Assembly: GCA_017454745.1 (NCBI GenBank)
Contig: JAFTCL010000018.1
Span: 1-64,000, forward strand
Direction: 5' to 3'
From: Kiritimatiellia bacterium
GTDB taxonomy: Bacteria; Verrucomicrobiota; Kiritimatiellia; RFP12; UBA1067
Length of the DNA stretch: 64,000 nucleotides
The notes beneath the pieces are model-generated. The model was given only the letters and a program-made list of their open reading frames with translations. It had not been told where the DNA came from and made no database searches. Shown piece by piece: positions 1-8,316 of the stretch. A program made the position numbers and the translations under genes. The stretch's first letter is position 1. Each line of letters begins with the position of its first letter.

Positions 1-354
1 CCCCCCCCCCCCCCATAAAAACGGCTTGCTTTTTCCCGGAATGTTTGGTAGATTTATCTCGTCACGCTAAAGGCATGGTGTCTTTAGGTGGTGGGGTGGG
101 GGTTTTGCAATTACCTCAGCTGATAATCCGCAAACTTTCAAAGGCTACTACAATACCTTATAGAAAATCAAGCGGAAAACGGATTGGGCAAGAAAATGAA
201 TTAAAAATTCTCACACCGCAAACATCCGCCATCAGCCGCCAAAAAAAAACACTACGCCTGAACAAAGGCCGTGTATATTACCCCCCCCCCCCCCTATGTC
301 AAGCCGGAAATGCGAAAAAAGCGAAAAAAGTTTTCAACAGGGAAGAGGGAGATT

Positions 355-432
355 GGAAATGAAAAATGAAGAGATAAGAATGAAGAGCGAAAGGGGATGG
401 GAACCGTGTAGAACGGGTAGAAACGGGTAGAA
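355..432 (+). repeat. 78-bp direct repeat, copy A
   Basis: By-eye alignment gives 76 of 78 identical bases with 1894-1971, in the same orientation. The two copies flank the DUF4143 ATPase gene (612-1784). The unit begins GGAAATGAAAAATGAAG and ends in repeated GGGTAGAAAC words. Confidence 0.85.
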
Positions 433-471
433 AGGGGAAGGGAACCGGGTAGAACGGGTAGAAACGGGTAG
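390..471 (+). repeat. 41-bp tandem duplication
   Basis: Two adjacent 41-bp units (390-430 and 431-471) differ at two positions. Each contains the word GGGTAGAAC followed by GGGTAGAAAC. The distal copy of the dispersed repeat at 1894-1971 has only one unit, so copy number varies between loci. Confidence 0.8.
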
Positions 472-611
472 AATGAGGGGGGGGGGAAGTTACGAGTGAC
501 GGGTGACGAGTATATCTTTGCGATTCTATGTGTTTTTTGTGGCTAAAAAATTCTACACGATCTGCACGCTCTACACGGTTTTAATAATCGGTAACTGGGT
601 AGAAAGAGGGG

Positions 612-1784
612 TTAGATTAGGCCTGTAACAAACTCCACATAATTTTCCCTCGACACGCAATGCCATTTGGCGTTGGGGTAGGCCTCGGCAAACGCCTTAG
701 GGCATTTCGCCTTTGCCGCTTTTGCCGGGCTCCATTTGAACTCATAGGCGGCAAGCCCATTTTCGGCAGACTCCTCAACATAATCGATCTCGTTCGTGCC
801 GCTCCCGACCATTCGCCAGAAGAACGGCTGCACATCCAACTCTTTCAACCGGTTGTGCTTCATCCGTTCCGCTATCAGGTAGTTCTCAAAGAGGTGCCCA
901 GTGTCGTCTCGCGAATCGATCGGCAGGAAATTGCCTATTACCGCGTTTCTGATGCCGGTGTCGCAAAAGTAGATCTTCCTCGATTTTTTAAGCTCCTTTC
1001 TGGCGTTTCTTGAAAAGGCCGAAAGCCGGAACACCACGAAAGCGCGCTCCAGACGCTCGACATACGCGGCCACCGTCTCGTTGTCGACCCCGATCAACCC
1101 GCCGACCTCGTTGTACGACACCTCATCCCCGATTTGAAGCGCGAGAGCCTTAACCAGTTTCCCAAGCACATCGGAATTCTTCAGGTTTTGCCATTTCAGG
1201 ACATCTTTGAACAGGTATGCGGAACAGAGGCTCTTGAGCGTGCGTTTGCGCCGGGTGTCTGTCGGGTCTGTCACGACATCCGGGTACGAACCGTAAAGGA
1301 GCCTTGTCTCAAGCGAATTCCGCTCCGATACCGGATTTGCCGCCCCCGCCAATTCGGAAAACGAGAACGGCGAAAGGACGTACTCGTCCATACGCCCAGT
1401 CAGCGGCTCCCCGACCTCCTCGGAAAGCTCGAAAGAGGAAGACCCCGTGGCGACAATGCGAACATCCTTCAGCCGGTCGTGGATGATCTTGAGCGTCAGG
1501 CCGACGTCCCGTATCTTTTGCGCCTCGTCAACGAACAGCGTTTTGGCCTTCCCGATGATTGAGCGGGCTTTTTCCGGCGTCATGGTTTCGTAAGCGAGCA
1601 ATTCCCGCTCCCCCATGACGTCACCAGAAAGCGTTACGACGCCTTCTCTGCGGATGTCATTTGCCGACAGGATGTGCTCGATCAGCGTGGATTTTCCCGT
1701 CTGCCTCGACCCATAGAGAATCACGACTTTCTTATCCCGTACCGCCACGGCAAGCCTTTCCTCCAAATCGCGGGTGATATACAT
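612..1784 (-). CDS. DUF4143-family AAA ATPase
   Basis: Predicted 390-aa cytoplasmic ATPase of the AAA_14 plus DUF4143 type. The Walker A motif GSRQTGKST lies at residues 25-33 and a Walker B-like stretch ending FVDEAQ follows; the C-terminal half looks like the nuclease-like DUF4143 region (FEWKWSPAK-type motif near the end). The frame is open further upstream, but the start is set at 1784 because AGGAGG sits seven bases before that ATG and the extra N-terminus is hydrophobic nonsense. Members of this family are abundant and mobile in anaerobes, and their role is not settled. It lies between 78-bp direct repeats and has its own palindrome-bearing promoter, so it looks like a self-contained cassette. 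A second, distant relative lies at 10730-12085. Confidence 0.85.
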   Translation of the reverse strand: MYITRDLEERLAVAVRDKKVVILYGSRQTGKSTLIEHILSANDIRREGVVTLSGDVMGERELLAYETMTPEKARSIIGKAKTLFVDEAQKIRDVGLTLKIIHDRLKDVRIVATGSSSFELSEEVGEPLTGRMDEYVLSPFSFSELAGAANPVSERNSLETRLLYGSYPDVVTDPTDTRRKRTLKSLCSAYLFKDVLKWQNLKNSDVLGKLVKALALQIGDEVSYNEVGGLIGVDNETVAAYVERLERAFVVFRLSAFSRNARKELKKSRKIYFCDTGIRNAVIGNFLPIDSRDDTGHLFENYLIAERMKHNRLKELDVQPFFWRMVGSGTNEIDYVEESAENGLAAYEFKWSPAKAAKAKCPKAFAEAYPNAKWHCVSRENYVEFVTGLI

Positions 1785-1807
1785 ATTCCAACCTCCTTGT
1801 GCCGCAT

Positions 1808-1862
1808 AGTGTATAATAAACTTTTTGCGATTGCAATCGCAAAAAATACGTATTTTTTGCGA
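1808..1862 (-). promoter_or_regulatory. Promoter with two overlapping perfect palindromes (candidate operator)
   Basis: On the minus strand a TTGCAA (-35, 1831-1836), 17-nt spacer and TACACT (-10, 1808-1813) precede the ATPase gene. The -35 is the centre of a 24-bp perfect palindrome (1822-1845). A second, 26-bp perfect palindrome (1837-1862) shares its arm, giving three alternating copies of TTTTTGCGA and its complement. This geometry suggests a repressor operator over the -35. Confidence 0.65.
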
Positions 1863-1893
1863 AAAGAATAGTAGATGGAGGGGAGAGAGGGGA

Positions 1894-1971
1894 GGAAATG
1901 AAAAATGAAGAGATAAGAATGAAGAGCGAAAGGGGAGGGGAACCGTGTAGAACAGGTAGAAACGGGTAGAA
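1894..1971 (+). repeat. 78-bp direct repeat, copy B
   Basis: Second copy of the repeat at 355-432, with two mismatches, 1,539 bp apart, on the far side of the ATPase gene. The rest of the gap up to 2220 is non-coding and of low complexity, with GCAACA-type words (2047-2095) and a purine-rich tract; I see no gene in it. Confidence 0.85.
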
Positions 1972-2164
1972 CAACCGGGATTGTTGATGAACAAGGCAGA
2001 AAGAGCGCCAAAGGGGTTAATCCAAATGCAAAGTCCTAATTGGATATTGGCAACATTGGAACTGGCAACACTTCCACAATGGCAACATTCCACAGTCACG
2101 AACAAATCCGTTTGTTTTCGGCCGCAAAGGGCACAAAGTACACAAAGGAGGGGGGAGAGGGGGG

Positions 2165-2194
2165 AATGAAAAATGAAGAGATAAGAATGAAGAG
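2165..2194 (+). repeat. Partial third copy of the dispersed repeat
   Basis: Thirty bases are identical to 358-387, the 5' part of the 78-bp repeat, in the same orientation and directly downstream of the toxin-like gene's stop codon. The repeat family therefore brackets both the ATPase and the edge of the AbiEii locus. Confidence 0.8.
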
Positions 2195-2220
2195 ATAAGA
2201 GGGAAGAGGGGTATTATCCC

Positions 2221-2844
2221 TTAGTCAACCACCCCTTTTAAAGAAATGCGCGTCAATTCCATTCGAATGGCATCATCGGCAGGAGGGGACTCCATAAGAT
2301 ACTCCACTTTTTCCGTATAATCGACATCCGAGAAATAGGACAACTGTGCCCTAAACAATTTTTCGGAGAACATGTCACCGAATACTTCCAGTGCCTTGTT
2401 AACAACTTCTTCCAATGTGAAATGCCGCGTAAGAAGAAAATATAAATCGACGTAATCTTTCCATTTTGAGCGTCGCCCCAACGCGTAAGCTTTCATCGCC
2501 GCAAGAGTAAGGAGTGACGGTATCCGGAAAACATCATTGTATCCGGCATCTGGCAAGATGGTAAACGGATATTGGGAAAAAGTCAGTTTTACATCGTCTA
2601 CAATAAGGTTCATCTGCTCATGTACACGGCGCGTCACAATATAGTCAAACCCCGAAGCGGCGATTTTGTCCAAATTCTTTTTATGGTTGATTGCCGACTG
2701 CTTAAATAAGTCAAAGTCAACCGATCGGCGATGGCCAATATATAAAGCAATTGCCGTCCCCCCGACAAGATAGTATTCGCGGCGGAATTGTGCCATAAGT
2801 GGCAGGAGCGCGGTTTGGGCACGATTTAGTACTTCGTCATGCAT
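2221..2844 (-). CDS. AbiEii-type nucleotidyltransferase (toxin-like)
   Basis: The 207-aa product matches the nucleotidyltransferase fold of AbiEii/DUF1814 proteins. The active-site block reads GGTAIALYIGHRRSVDFDLF at about residues 28-47, with the two catalytic acidic residues in DFD, and a later WKDYVDLYFLL segment is typical of the family. AbiEii proteins are the toxin half of AbiE systems, which inhibit growth or abort phage infection by nucleotidyl transfer. The upstream partner overlaps it by 8 bp, implying translational coupling. The partner is not a classical AbiEi antitoxin, so this may be a variant pair. Length is somewhat shorter than the roughly 300-aa classical AbiEii. Confidence 0.8.
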   Translation of the reverse strand: MHDEVLNRAQTALLPLMAQFRREYYLVGGTAIALYIGHRRSVDFDLFKQSAINHKKNLDKIAASGFDYIVTRRVHEQMNLIVDDVKLTFSQYPFTILPDAGYNDVFRIPSLLTLAAMKAYALGRRSKWKDYVDLYFLLTRHFTLEEVVNKALEVFGDMFSEKLFRAQLSYFSDVDYTEKVEYLMESPPADDAIRMELTRISLKGVVD

Positions 2845-3103
2845 ATTTCTTCAGAACCAATGAAAAGAAGTTCCTGATTTCGGGATAATAGTTGCCGGCT
2901 TTACGGCCCGTCGCGGAAAAGAACACCCGCGCGAGATGTTCCGGCGTTATGGCGCGCATCAGTTCACGGAAATCGTCAAGTGTCCCGTAGTTCAAAACCG
3001 TCTCAACCAAAAGGTCATCGCTGATATCGAGCTTGGCATTCTCTGGCGTGTACCAAAAGAGCGCACGGTGCTCATTTATGAAGCTTTCTCGGCTCGTTGA
3101 CAT
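2837..3103 (-). CDS. Small partner protein of AbiEii (putative antitoxin)
   Basis: An 88-aa protein encoded just upstream of, and overlapping, the AbiEii-like gene. It contains an LFWYTPE segment and a VLNYGTLDDFRELM helix followed by RKAGNYYPEIRNFF. That arrangement resembles small proteins that often accompany AbiEii nucleotidyltransferases (I believe the DUF6922 type, from memory). A GAGGG Shine-Dalgarno precedes the ATG. Antitoxin function is inferred only from gene order and overlap; no DNA-binding helix-turn-helix is obvious. Confidence 0.65.
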   Translation of the reverse strand: MSTSRESFINEHRALFWYTPENAKLDISDDLLVETVLNYGTLDDFRELMRAITPEHLARVFFSATGRKAGNYYPEIRNFFSLVLKKYA

Positions 3104-3147
3104 AATTAAAGTCCCTCAAACCCACCCCATTACTAATGAAGTTTGGG

Positions 3148-3168
3148 AAACATTTTACCATAATGTTT
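3148..3168 (-). promoter_or_regulatory. Inverted repeat upstream of the AbiEii pair (candidate operator)
   Basis: AAACATT and AATGTTT arms are separated by 7 nt. On the minus strand the repeat overlaps a TAAAAT -10-like box, 45-65 bp upstream of the partner gene's start. Toxin-antitoxin operons are usually autoregulated through such sites; the assignment here is inference. Confidence 0.45.
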
Positions 3169-3179
3169 GGACAAAAGCA

Positions 3180-3252
3180 AATGAAGAATGAAGAGTGAAG
3201 AATGACGGGTTATGCAACAATTTTTCACTCTTAATTCTTAGCTTTTCATTTT
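3180..3252 (-). terminator. Long imperfect stem-loop after the mannose operon
   Basis: GAATGAAGAGTGAA-type sequence near 3186-3200 is nearly complementary to TTCACTCTTAATTC near 3225-3238, and AATGAA/TTCATT extend the arms. It lies directly after the isomerase stop codon, so it may end that transcript. The words resemble the dispersed repeats at 355 and 2165, so it may instead be a repeat remnant. There is no long T tract on the exit side. Confidence 0.35.
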
Positions 3253-3258
3253 TTTAGA

Positions 3259-5013
3259 TTAGCGGATGAAGGCTTTTATGGTGGCGTGGGGGTGGGTGGG
3301 ATTTGGGTCTAGGGGGCGGATGGTGTAAGGCCCAACCGACGCCGGAACGATAAAGGTTTCGGCGTAGTGGACAGTGAAAGGACCGAAAGCTCCGGTCGGG
3401 CTTTCCACCACCGCCGCCTCTCCTTCCACCAGATTCAACACATTTACACCGCCGGCGGTGTCGTGCCCCACCGATCGGGCGAACCAATGCCGCCGGGTCT
3501 CGATAAACTCGAAACCGTGCAAACCGGTGCGCTCTTCCTTAACGCCGGGCGTTTCCGATAGCGTTTCCACCCTACCGACCAAATTTCGGCGCGCCCATTC
3601 CGTGTCGCGGTCGAACCGGATGTTCGCCAGCGCGTGCCCGGTGTGGACCGGGCGCGGCCTACCATCCAGCCCAACCCGGCCCCAATCCCACATCTTAAAG
3701 GTAAAGATGTACGGGGTGGCGGAAATTTCCAGCACCATGCAGTTCGCCCCGGAACAGTGGACGGTGCCAGCCGGAATCAGGAAATGGTCGTGCTTCTTGG
3801 CGGGGAAGGCGTTCACGTACCGTTCGGCATCGAATCGCCCGCTCCGCTCGCTCTCGCGCAGCGCGGCGGCGAATTCGGCTTTGGACACGCCGGATTTAAC
3901 CCCCAGAAAAACGCGTGGGGCCGCCGCCGGGTCGGCGTCGAGCAGGTAATAGCTTTCGTCCTGGGTATAGTGCATCCCGAAGGTTTGCTGAATGTAATCC
4001 GTCAGCGGGTGGCACTGCAACGACAAATTGCCGCCGCGCATGGTGTCGAGCATATCGAAGCGGATCGGGAACTCGGCGCCGAAACGGGCGTAAACCTTAT
4101 CGCCAAGCAATTCGCGGGGCTGGCGGAAGACCAGATTGATCGCGGGGGTCTCCAGCGTGACGCCGCCCACCTCAAACAGGAGCGAGTTCTCTTCCGGCAC
4201 GCAATCGAAACTCCAGGCGAAATTCGGGGGATCGGGATCCAGCGCGAATTTCTCGCGCATCCACTGTCCGCCCCAAACCCCGGGATCGAAATAGGGCTTT
4301 ACCCGGAACGGGCGGGCGGCTGCCACCTCCAGCCCCCGGCGGAACGCGGAGCCGGTCATCATTTTCGGCCCGGCGGAATTGGTGTCGAGCAGATAGTCGA
4401 TGCGGTCGTAAAGTCCGCGCTTGTGGCGGTCCAACGCCCGCCAATCGACAAAGTATCCGCGCTTGTAGAGGCGCAGCGGGTCTTCCCCGGCGTTATCGTC
4501 CAACCAATTGGGGAGCCGTCCGGAACGGAACCGGAGCTGGATTTCCCACCGCGCCATGTCCGCGTAGATGAGCAGGTCGGGGTCGGGACAGCAGACCGAT
4601 GCCGCCACGCCGTAAACGAGAATGACGCCGGAAGGGATCGCGGCCAGCCGTTGCGAAAAGGCGGCTACCGCCTCCGGATCGAAGAAGTCCGACACCTCCC
4701 AGCGCGACATAAAGGCGAAAACGCGGTCGTCGCCAAGGTCGCGGGCGAGCATCGAGCGCACCGCGTCTTTGGATTTGTTGGCGGCGCGAGTCTCCAGAAC
4801 GGCATCCGGACGCAACTCCCTGCGCAAGGCGTCCAGCACCTCGGCCTCCCACACGCCGTGGTAGAGATCGACGCAGACCACGGTACGCCGTCCGGAACGG
4901 GCGGCGACCGCGCCGCGCAACTCCGCGCCGATTGCGTTCCAGCCGGCCACGGCGTAGTCGCGATCCGTGGCCGGCACCAAAACCGAGGGGAATTTATCGT
5001 AGGAAGTTGTCAT
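3259..5013 (-). CDS. Class I mannose-6-phosphate isomerase-like protein with extra N-terminal domain
   Basis: A 584-aa protein whose C-terminal part is a cupin of the type I phosphomannose isomerase family, which interconverts mannose 6-phosphate and fructose 6-phosphate. The metal-site motif is LSLQCHP (Q333, H335), and a second cupin motif is IPAGTVH (H419). The first 220 or so residues form an extra domain without a visible P-loop that I cannot assign; long isomerases with such an extension occur in Bacteroidetes and PVC bacteria. The start codon overlaps the GH92 stop in an ATGA arrangement, so translation is coupled. The context is mannose release (GH92) followed by entry into glycolysis; the kinase needed in between is not nearby. 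Confidence 0.75.
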   Translation of the reverse strand: MTTSYDKFPSVLVPATDRDYAVAGWNAIGAELRGAVAARSGRRTVVCVDLYHGVWEAEVLDALRRELRPDAVLETRAANKSKDAVRSMLARDLGDDRVFAFMSRWEVSDFFDPEAVAAFSQRLAAIPSGVILVYGVAASVCCPDPDLLIYADMARWEIQLRFRSGRLPNWLDDNAGEDPLRLYKRGYFVDWRALDRHKRGLYDRIDYLLDTNSAGPKMMTGSAFRRGLEVAAARPFRVKPYFDPGVWGGQWMREKFALDPDPPNFAWSFDCVPEENSLLFEVGGVTLETPAINLVFRQPRELLGDKVYARFGAEFPIRFDMLDTMRGGNLSLQCHPLTDYIQQTFGMHYTQDESYYLLDADPAAAPRVFLGVKSGVSKAEFAAALRESERSGRFDAERYVNAFPAKKHDHFLIPAGTVHCSGANCMVLEISATPYIFTFKMWDWGRVGLDGRPRPVHTGHALANIRFDRDTEWARRNLVGRVETLSETPGVKEERTGLHGFEFIETRRHWFARSVGHDTAGGVNVLNLVEGEAAVVESPTGAFGPFTVHYAETFIVPASVGPYTIRPLDPNPTHPHATIKAFIR

Positions 5014-8000
5014 AGTTTTTTCTCAAGGACGGCGGAAGGCGAACGAACGCGTCCAATTGCAATCGTCAAACCGCCAACTCCCCAGTTCTTGTTCGGCTCC
5101 GATCCCATCCAGAGTTCGAGCGTGCCGCCTTTCAAAACTTCCCTCGCGTCCACCAGGAAGGAGTTGAGCGGTTTGCCGTTCAGTTCCGCCCGCTGAACGT
5201 ACTTGTTCACGCGGGAGGCGCCGTGCGCGATGATGGTGAACTTGTCGCCGCGCCCGAAACGCTTGCCGAGATTGATCGACGCCTGCTCGTAAAGCGGGCT
5301 GGCGATTTCGTACACCGGATCCGCCCGGCAGCCGCCGTCGGTCTGGAACAGGCCCAGCGACGCCATAACCAGCCACGCGCTCATCTGGCCCTGGTCTTCG
5401 TCGCCAAGCCAGGCGGACGCGGTGCCATAGCCGTAGTAGCGTTCGAGAATCCGGCGCGCCCACTTCTGCGTCTCCCAAGGCTCGCCCGCCCAGTTGAAGA
5501 GGAACGCGAAGTGCATCGACTGCTGGTTGCCCTGCACCACGGGGTAAGCCGCGTAATTCTCGTTCGGCGAATTGAAGCGCACCAGATCGCTCCGCTCAAA
5601 GCCCCATTTCAACCGCTCCAGAAAGCGGTCCCGGCCGACCCGCGAGACGAGTCCCGGCACATCTTGCGGGACAAAGTAGGTGAGCTGCCAACCGTTGGCC
5701 TCCGTGTAGCCGGAACCATTGAAGGGGTTGAAGTCCGCTTTCCACGCGCCATTGGAGTCGCGGAGCTGGCAATATCCGGTTTCGGGATTGACGGCATTCC
5801 GCCACCAGCCGCCGCGGTCGTTGAATACCGCGTAGTCGTCCATCCGGCCGATGGCTTTGGCGAACTGGCCGACCGTCCAGTCGTCGTAACTGTATTCCAT
5901 GGAGTTGGAAAACTTTCCCTTGTCGCTCGGCACATAATGGAACTCAAGGTACGGCTGGAGATTGCGGTTTCCGGCGTATCCGCGCCCGACCTTCTGGGCG
6001 GGCGTGGTCTGCATCTTCCTGAACGCTGCCATCATTTTTTCCGGGTCGCACGGACGGATACCCATCTGCCAGGCGCTGACCATCTGGGGGATTTCGTGCT
6101 CCGCCACCATCACCGGCACATAGCGCATGCCGGCCGGGCCTTTGCCCAGCCAGCCGCCGGCGTCGTACAGCGCCATCTGCGACTTCACCCAACGGGCGCT
6201 CCACTCCGGCCCGACCAGATTCCACACCTGGTTCAGATTCCAGAACGTGTTCCAGAACGCATCGCACCCCAGCGCGCGAGAATCGGAATCGGCAAACTGC
6301 CGGATCTGGTCCAGCGGATCGTTCCAGCGACCGTCAACGTCGTTGAAAGTGTTGCGGCAGAACGAACGGTAGAGGTTGGTGTAGAAACGCATCTTTTCGC
6401 GGCAGTCGCCGGTGGAGATCTGGACGCGGCCCAGCAGATCATTCCAAGCCGCCTCGTTGGCCGCGCGCACTTTGGCGAAATCCCAGCCGAAGGGATCCTC
6501 GACCTCGCGCTTGAGGTTGTTCGACGCGCCGTTAACATCGACAAACGAGATGCCGGAACGCAGCTGCACCACGGTTTTGCCGGAATCCGGCGCGAACTCG
6601 ACGTAGCCGCCGAAAGCCGTCGGGTTCTGCGCGATCAAGCCGCTGCCGCTCCAAGTCGTATCCGACGACCATCCGCCGACGGCGGTGATGTCGCGGTCGA
6701 ACTCCAACACGAAATAAACCGTATAGAACTGGTCGGCGTCCCGACTCCAAACGCGCGGGGTTTCCTGTTTGGAATAACCCTCAATCCGGCGCGGGCCGGT
6801 CTTGCGCATCTCGCAATTGATGACGGAATAAGTATATTCGGTGGGGGTGAAAAGATCGATCATCACGCGCGGCGTCTGCCCGGCGGGATAGGTATAGCGC
6901 TGGAAGCCGCAGCGGTCGGTGGCGGTGAGTTCCGCGTAAATGTCATAATCGGTCAGGCGCACCGCATAGTAGCCCGCCTTGCAGATTTCCGATGCCTTGT
7001 CGATATAAGAGCGGTAACCGTCCGCATGGCCGGCCAGTTCGGAACTGCTGCCCATCTTCGTTTTGAGCTCCCCGGTCACCGGCATCGTGCCAAGCCCCGC
7101 CATGGTCCATTCGTGAATGTGGCTGAAGGTCCCGACGCTCTCGACCGTAGGATCGTATCCGCCCTGCCAAAGTCCCCTGCCGGGGGTACCCTCGTTGTCG
7201 GGGCTGAGCTTCACCATGCTGAAGGGCATCCAGGGGCCGGGCGCGAGCATCCAGCGCGAATGCGCCGTTCCCATGCGCGTGTCCACGTAACCGGCCACGC
7301 CGGCATCCCGCTGCGGGGAACGGGTGACAGTCCCTTCCTGGACGGGCTTGCCGTCAACTAGCACGCGATAGGTTGACCGGGTTTCCTCCGCGACGGCGGG
7401 CATGGGGGCCTCGAACACATACGCGCCCGATTCGACCGTTTGCGTCAGCACGGTATTGCCGTCCACCTCAACGCGCAGGACCGGCAAACCGGCGAGGTGC
7501 TCCACCCCCACCAGCAGCGGCTGGGTCCGCGTTCCGGGAATCAGGTAATCACCGGGACGGACGGACCGCACATAAGCGCCGGAATGCGCAAGGTTGACCT
7601 TTGCGCCGTCCGGGCCTTCCAGACGAATGGCATCGAAAATCGCCCAGCTCCCCTCCAGAGAGGTGATCGCCACCTCGTTCGCGCCAGCACGGATTTCATC
7701 CGCCGCGAGGTCGATCCGGATGGTATGGGGAACCGCCTTCGAGAAATCCCCCTTCAAGATCGACGCGTCTCCGCCGCCTTTGGGCAGCGCGAATTTCCGA
7801 GCCTTGCCGTTAACGGAAATCTTCACCAGCGGGGGTTTGGAACTGTGCACGTCGGCGAAATCAACAATCAGCGCCCAAGCGCCGGAATCACCGACGGACG
7901 AAACATCGAAAAGAATGTTCACCCATTGGGTACGGCGGCCCGCACCGCCGCTCGATCCCGCCCAATGGTCCGCCTCGCCGGGAAGAACGTAGGGGAAGGC

Positions 8001-8198
8001 TTTCTTGGGGTCGGAGTGGCCGACCAGAAAAAACTTGTCCTCCCAGCCGAAATCCTTTTCCAAAAAATCCGCGTAGCCGGTCGGCGCGAGCGCGAACTCG
8101 TTTCCCGTCCCGTCCTTGGCGCCGATCTGCCACAGCGTCTGCGACGCCGAGACATTGAGCGCGGCCACCGCCGCCGCAATCCACAAGCCATTATTCAT
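5010..8198 (-). CDS. Secreted GH92 alpha-mannosidase
   Basis: A 1,062-aa glycoside hydrolase family 92 exo-alpha-mannosidase. The start at 8198 gives an N-terminal signal peptide (MNNGLWIAAAVAALNVSAS). A beta-sandwich N-terminal region follows, then the GH92 core beginning VDTRMGTAHS near residue 320. Conserved blocks include GTFSHIHEWTMAGLG, FYTNLYRSF, GYTEANGWQL and GDEDQGQMSAW near residue 900; the acidic residues of the last block belong to the calcium-dependent active site. It acts outside the cytoplasm on mannose-containing glycans. The longer open frame would add 29 residues without a signal sequence, so that start was rejected. It is cotranscribed with the isomerase downstream. Confidence 0.92.
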   Translation of the reverse strand: MNNGLWIAAAVAALNVSASQTLWQIGAKDGTGNEFALAPTGYADFLEKDFGWEDKFFLVGHSDPKKAFPYVLPGEADHWAGSSGGAGRRTQWVNILFDVSSVGDSGAWALIVDFADVHSSKPPLVKISVNGKARKFALPKGGGDASILKGDFSKAVPHTIRIDLAADEIRAGANEVAITSLEGSWAIFDAIRLEGPDGAKVNLAHSGAYVRSVRPGDYLIPGTRTQPLLVGVEHLAGLPVLRVEVDGNTVLTQTVESGAYVFEAPMPAVAEETRSTYRVLVDGKPVQEGTVTRSPQRDAGVAGYVDTRMGTAHSRWMLAPGPWMPFSMVKLSPDNEGTPGRGLWQGGYDPTVESVGTFSHIHEWTMAGLGTMPVTGELKTKMGSSSELAGHADGYRSYIDKASEICKAGYYAVRLTDYDIYAELTATDRCGFQRYTYPAGQTPRVMIDLFTPTEYTYSVINCEMRKTGPRRIEGYSKQETPRVWSRDADQFYTVYFVLEFDRDITAVGGWSSDTTWSGSGLIAQNPTAFGGYVEFAPDSGKTVVQLRSGISFVDVNGASNNLKREVEDPFGWDFAKVRAANEAAWNDLLGRVQISTGDCREKMRFYTNLYRSFCRNTFNDVDGRWNDPLDQIRQFADSDSRALGCDAFWNTFWNLNQVWNLVGPEWSARWVKSQMALYDAGGWLGKGPAGMRYVPVMVAEHEIPQMVSAWQMGIRPCDPEKMMAAFRKMQTTPAQKVGRGYAGNRNLQPYLEFHYVPSDKGKFSNSMEYSYDDWTVGQFAKAIGRMDDYAVFNDRGGWWRNAVNPETGYCQLRDSNGAWKADFNPFNGSGYTEANGWQLTYFVPQDVPGLVSRVGRDRFLERLKWGFERSDLVRFNSPNENYAAYPVVQGNQQSMHFAFLFNWAGEPWETQKWARRILERYYGYGTASAWLGDEDQGQMSAWLVMASLGLFQTDGGCRADPVYEIASPLYEQASINLGKRFGRGDKFTIIAHGASRVNKYVQRAELNGKPLNSFLVDAREVLKGGTLELWMGSEPNKNWGVGGLTIAIGRVRSPSAVLEKKL

Positions 8199-8225
8199 AA
8201 ACTTAACCTTTCGATAAGCGCGCAC

Positions 8226-8247
8226 GGCGCGTTGAGGACAACGCGCC
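8226..8247. repeat. REP-like palindrome
   Basis: GGCGCGTTG and CAACGCGCC arms (9 bp) with loop AGGA lie in the 118-bp gap between the repeat-protein gene and GH92. Similar GGGCGCGTTG-type palindromes are, from memory, dispersed in some Verrucomicrobia-related genomes. It may shape the mRNA between the two genes. Confidence 0.5.
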
Positions 8248-8316
8248 CTACCAATTGTCATACCGACATTAACCATATCCATCACAATAACAGCATCTGC
8301 ATTAACCTCACCCCGG

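Larger units (their letters stand above)
1..611. other. Repeat-rich intergenic region, no convincing gene
   Basis: The stretch holds two runs of 14 C (1-14, cut by the window edge, and 281-294), a run of 10 G (477-486), a 41-bp tandem duplication and one copy of a 78-bp dispersed repeat. An open frame at 45-362 (+) is low in complexity, runs through the poly-C tract as a run of prolines, and resembles nothing I recognise, so it is not called as a gene. Words such as GAGTGACGGGTGACGAGT near 495 recur in another intergenic region near 13,570. Confidence 0.6.

Noticed and set aside
45-362. A 105-codon frame near the left end
   Set aside because: Low complexity, reads through poly-C and poly-A tracts, no family resemblance and no RBS.
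5223-7361. A 712-codon plus-strand frame opposite the GH92 gene, and similar long frames at 3634-5196, 29636-31087, 43310-45079 and 54797-56503
   Set aside because: All lie opposite strongly supported proteins and show no recognisable sequence motifs; they reflect stop-codon scarcity in GC-rich antisense.
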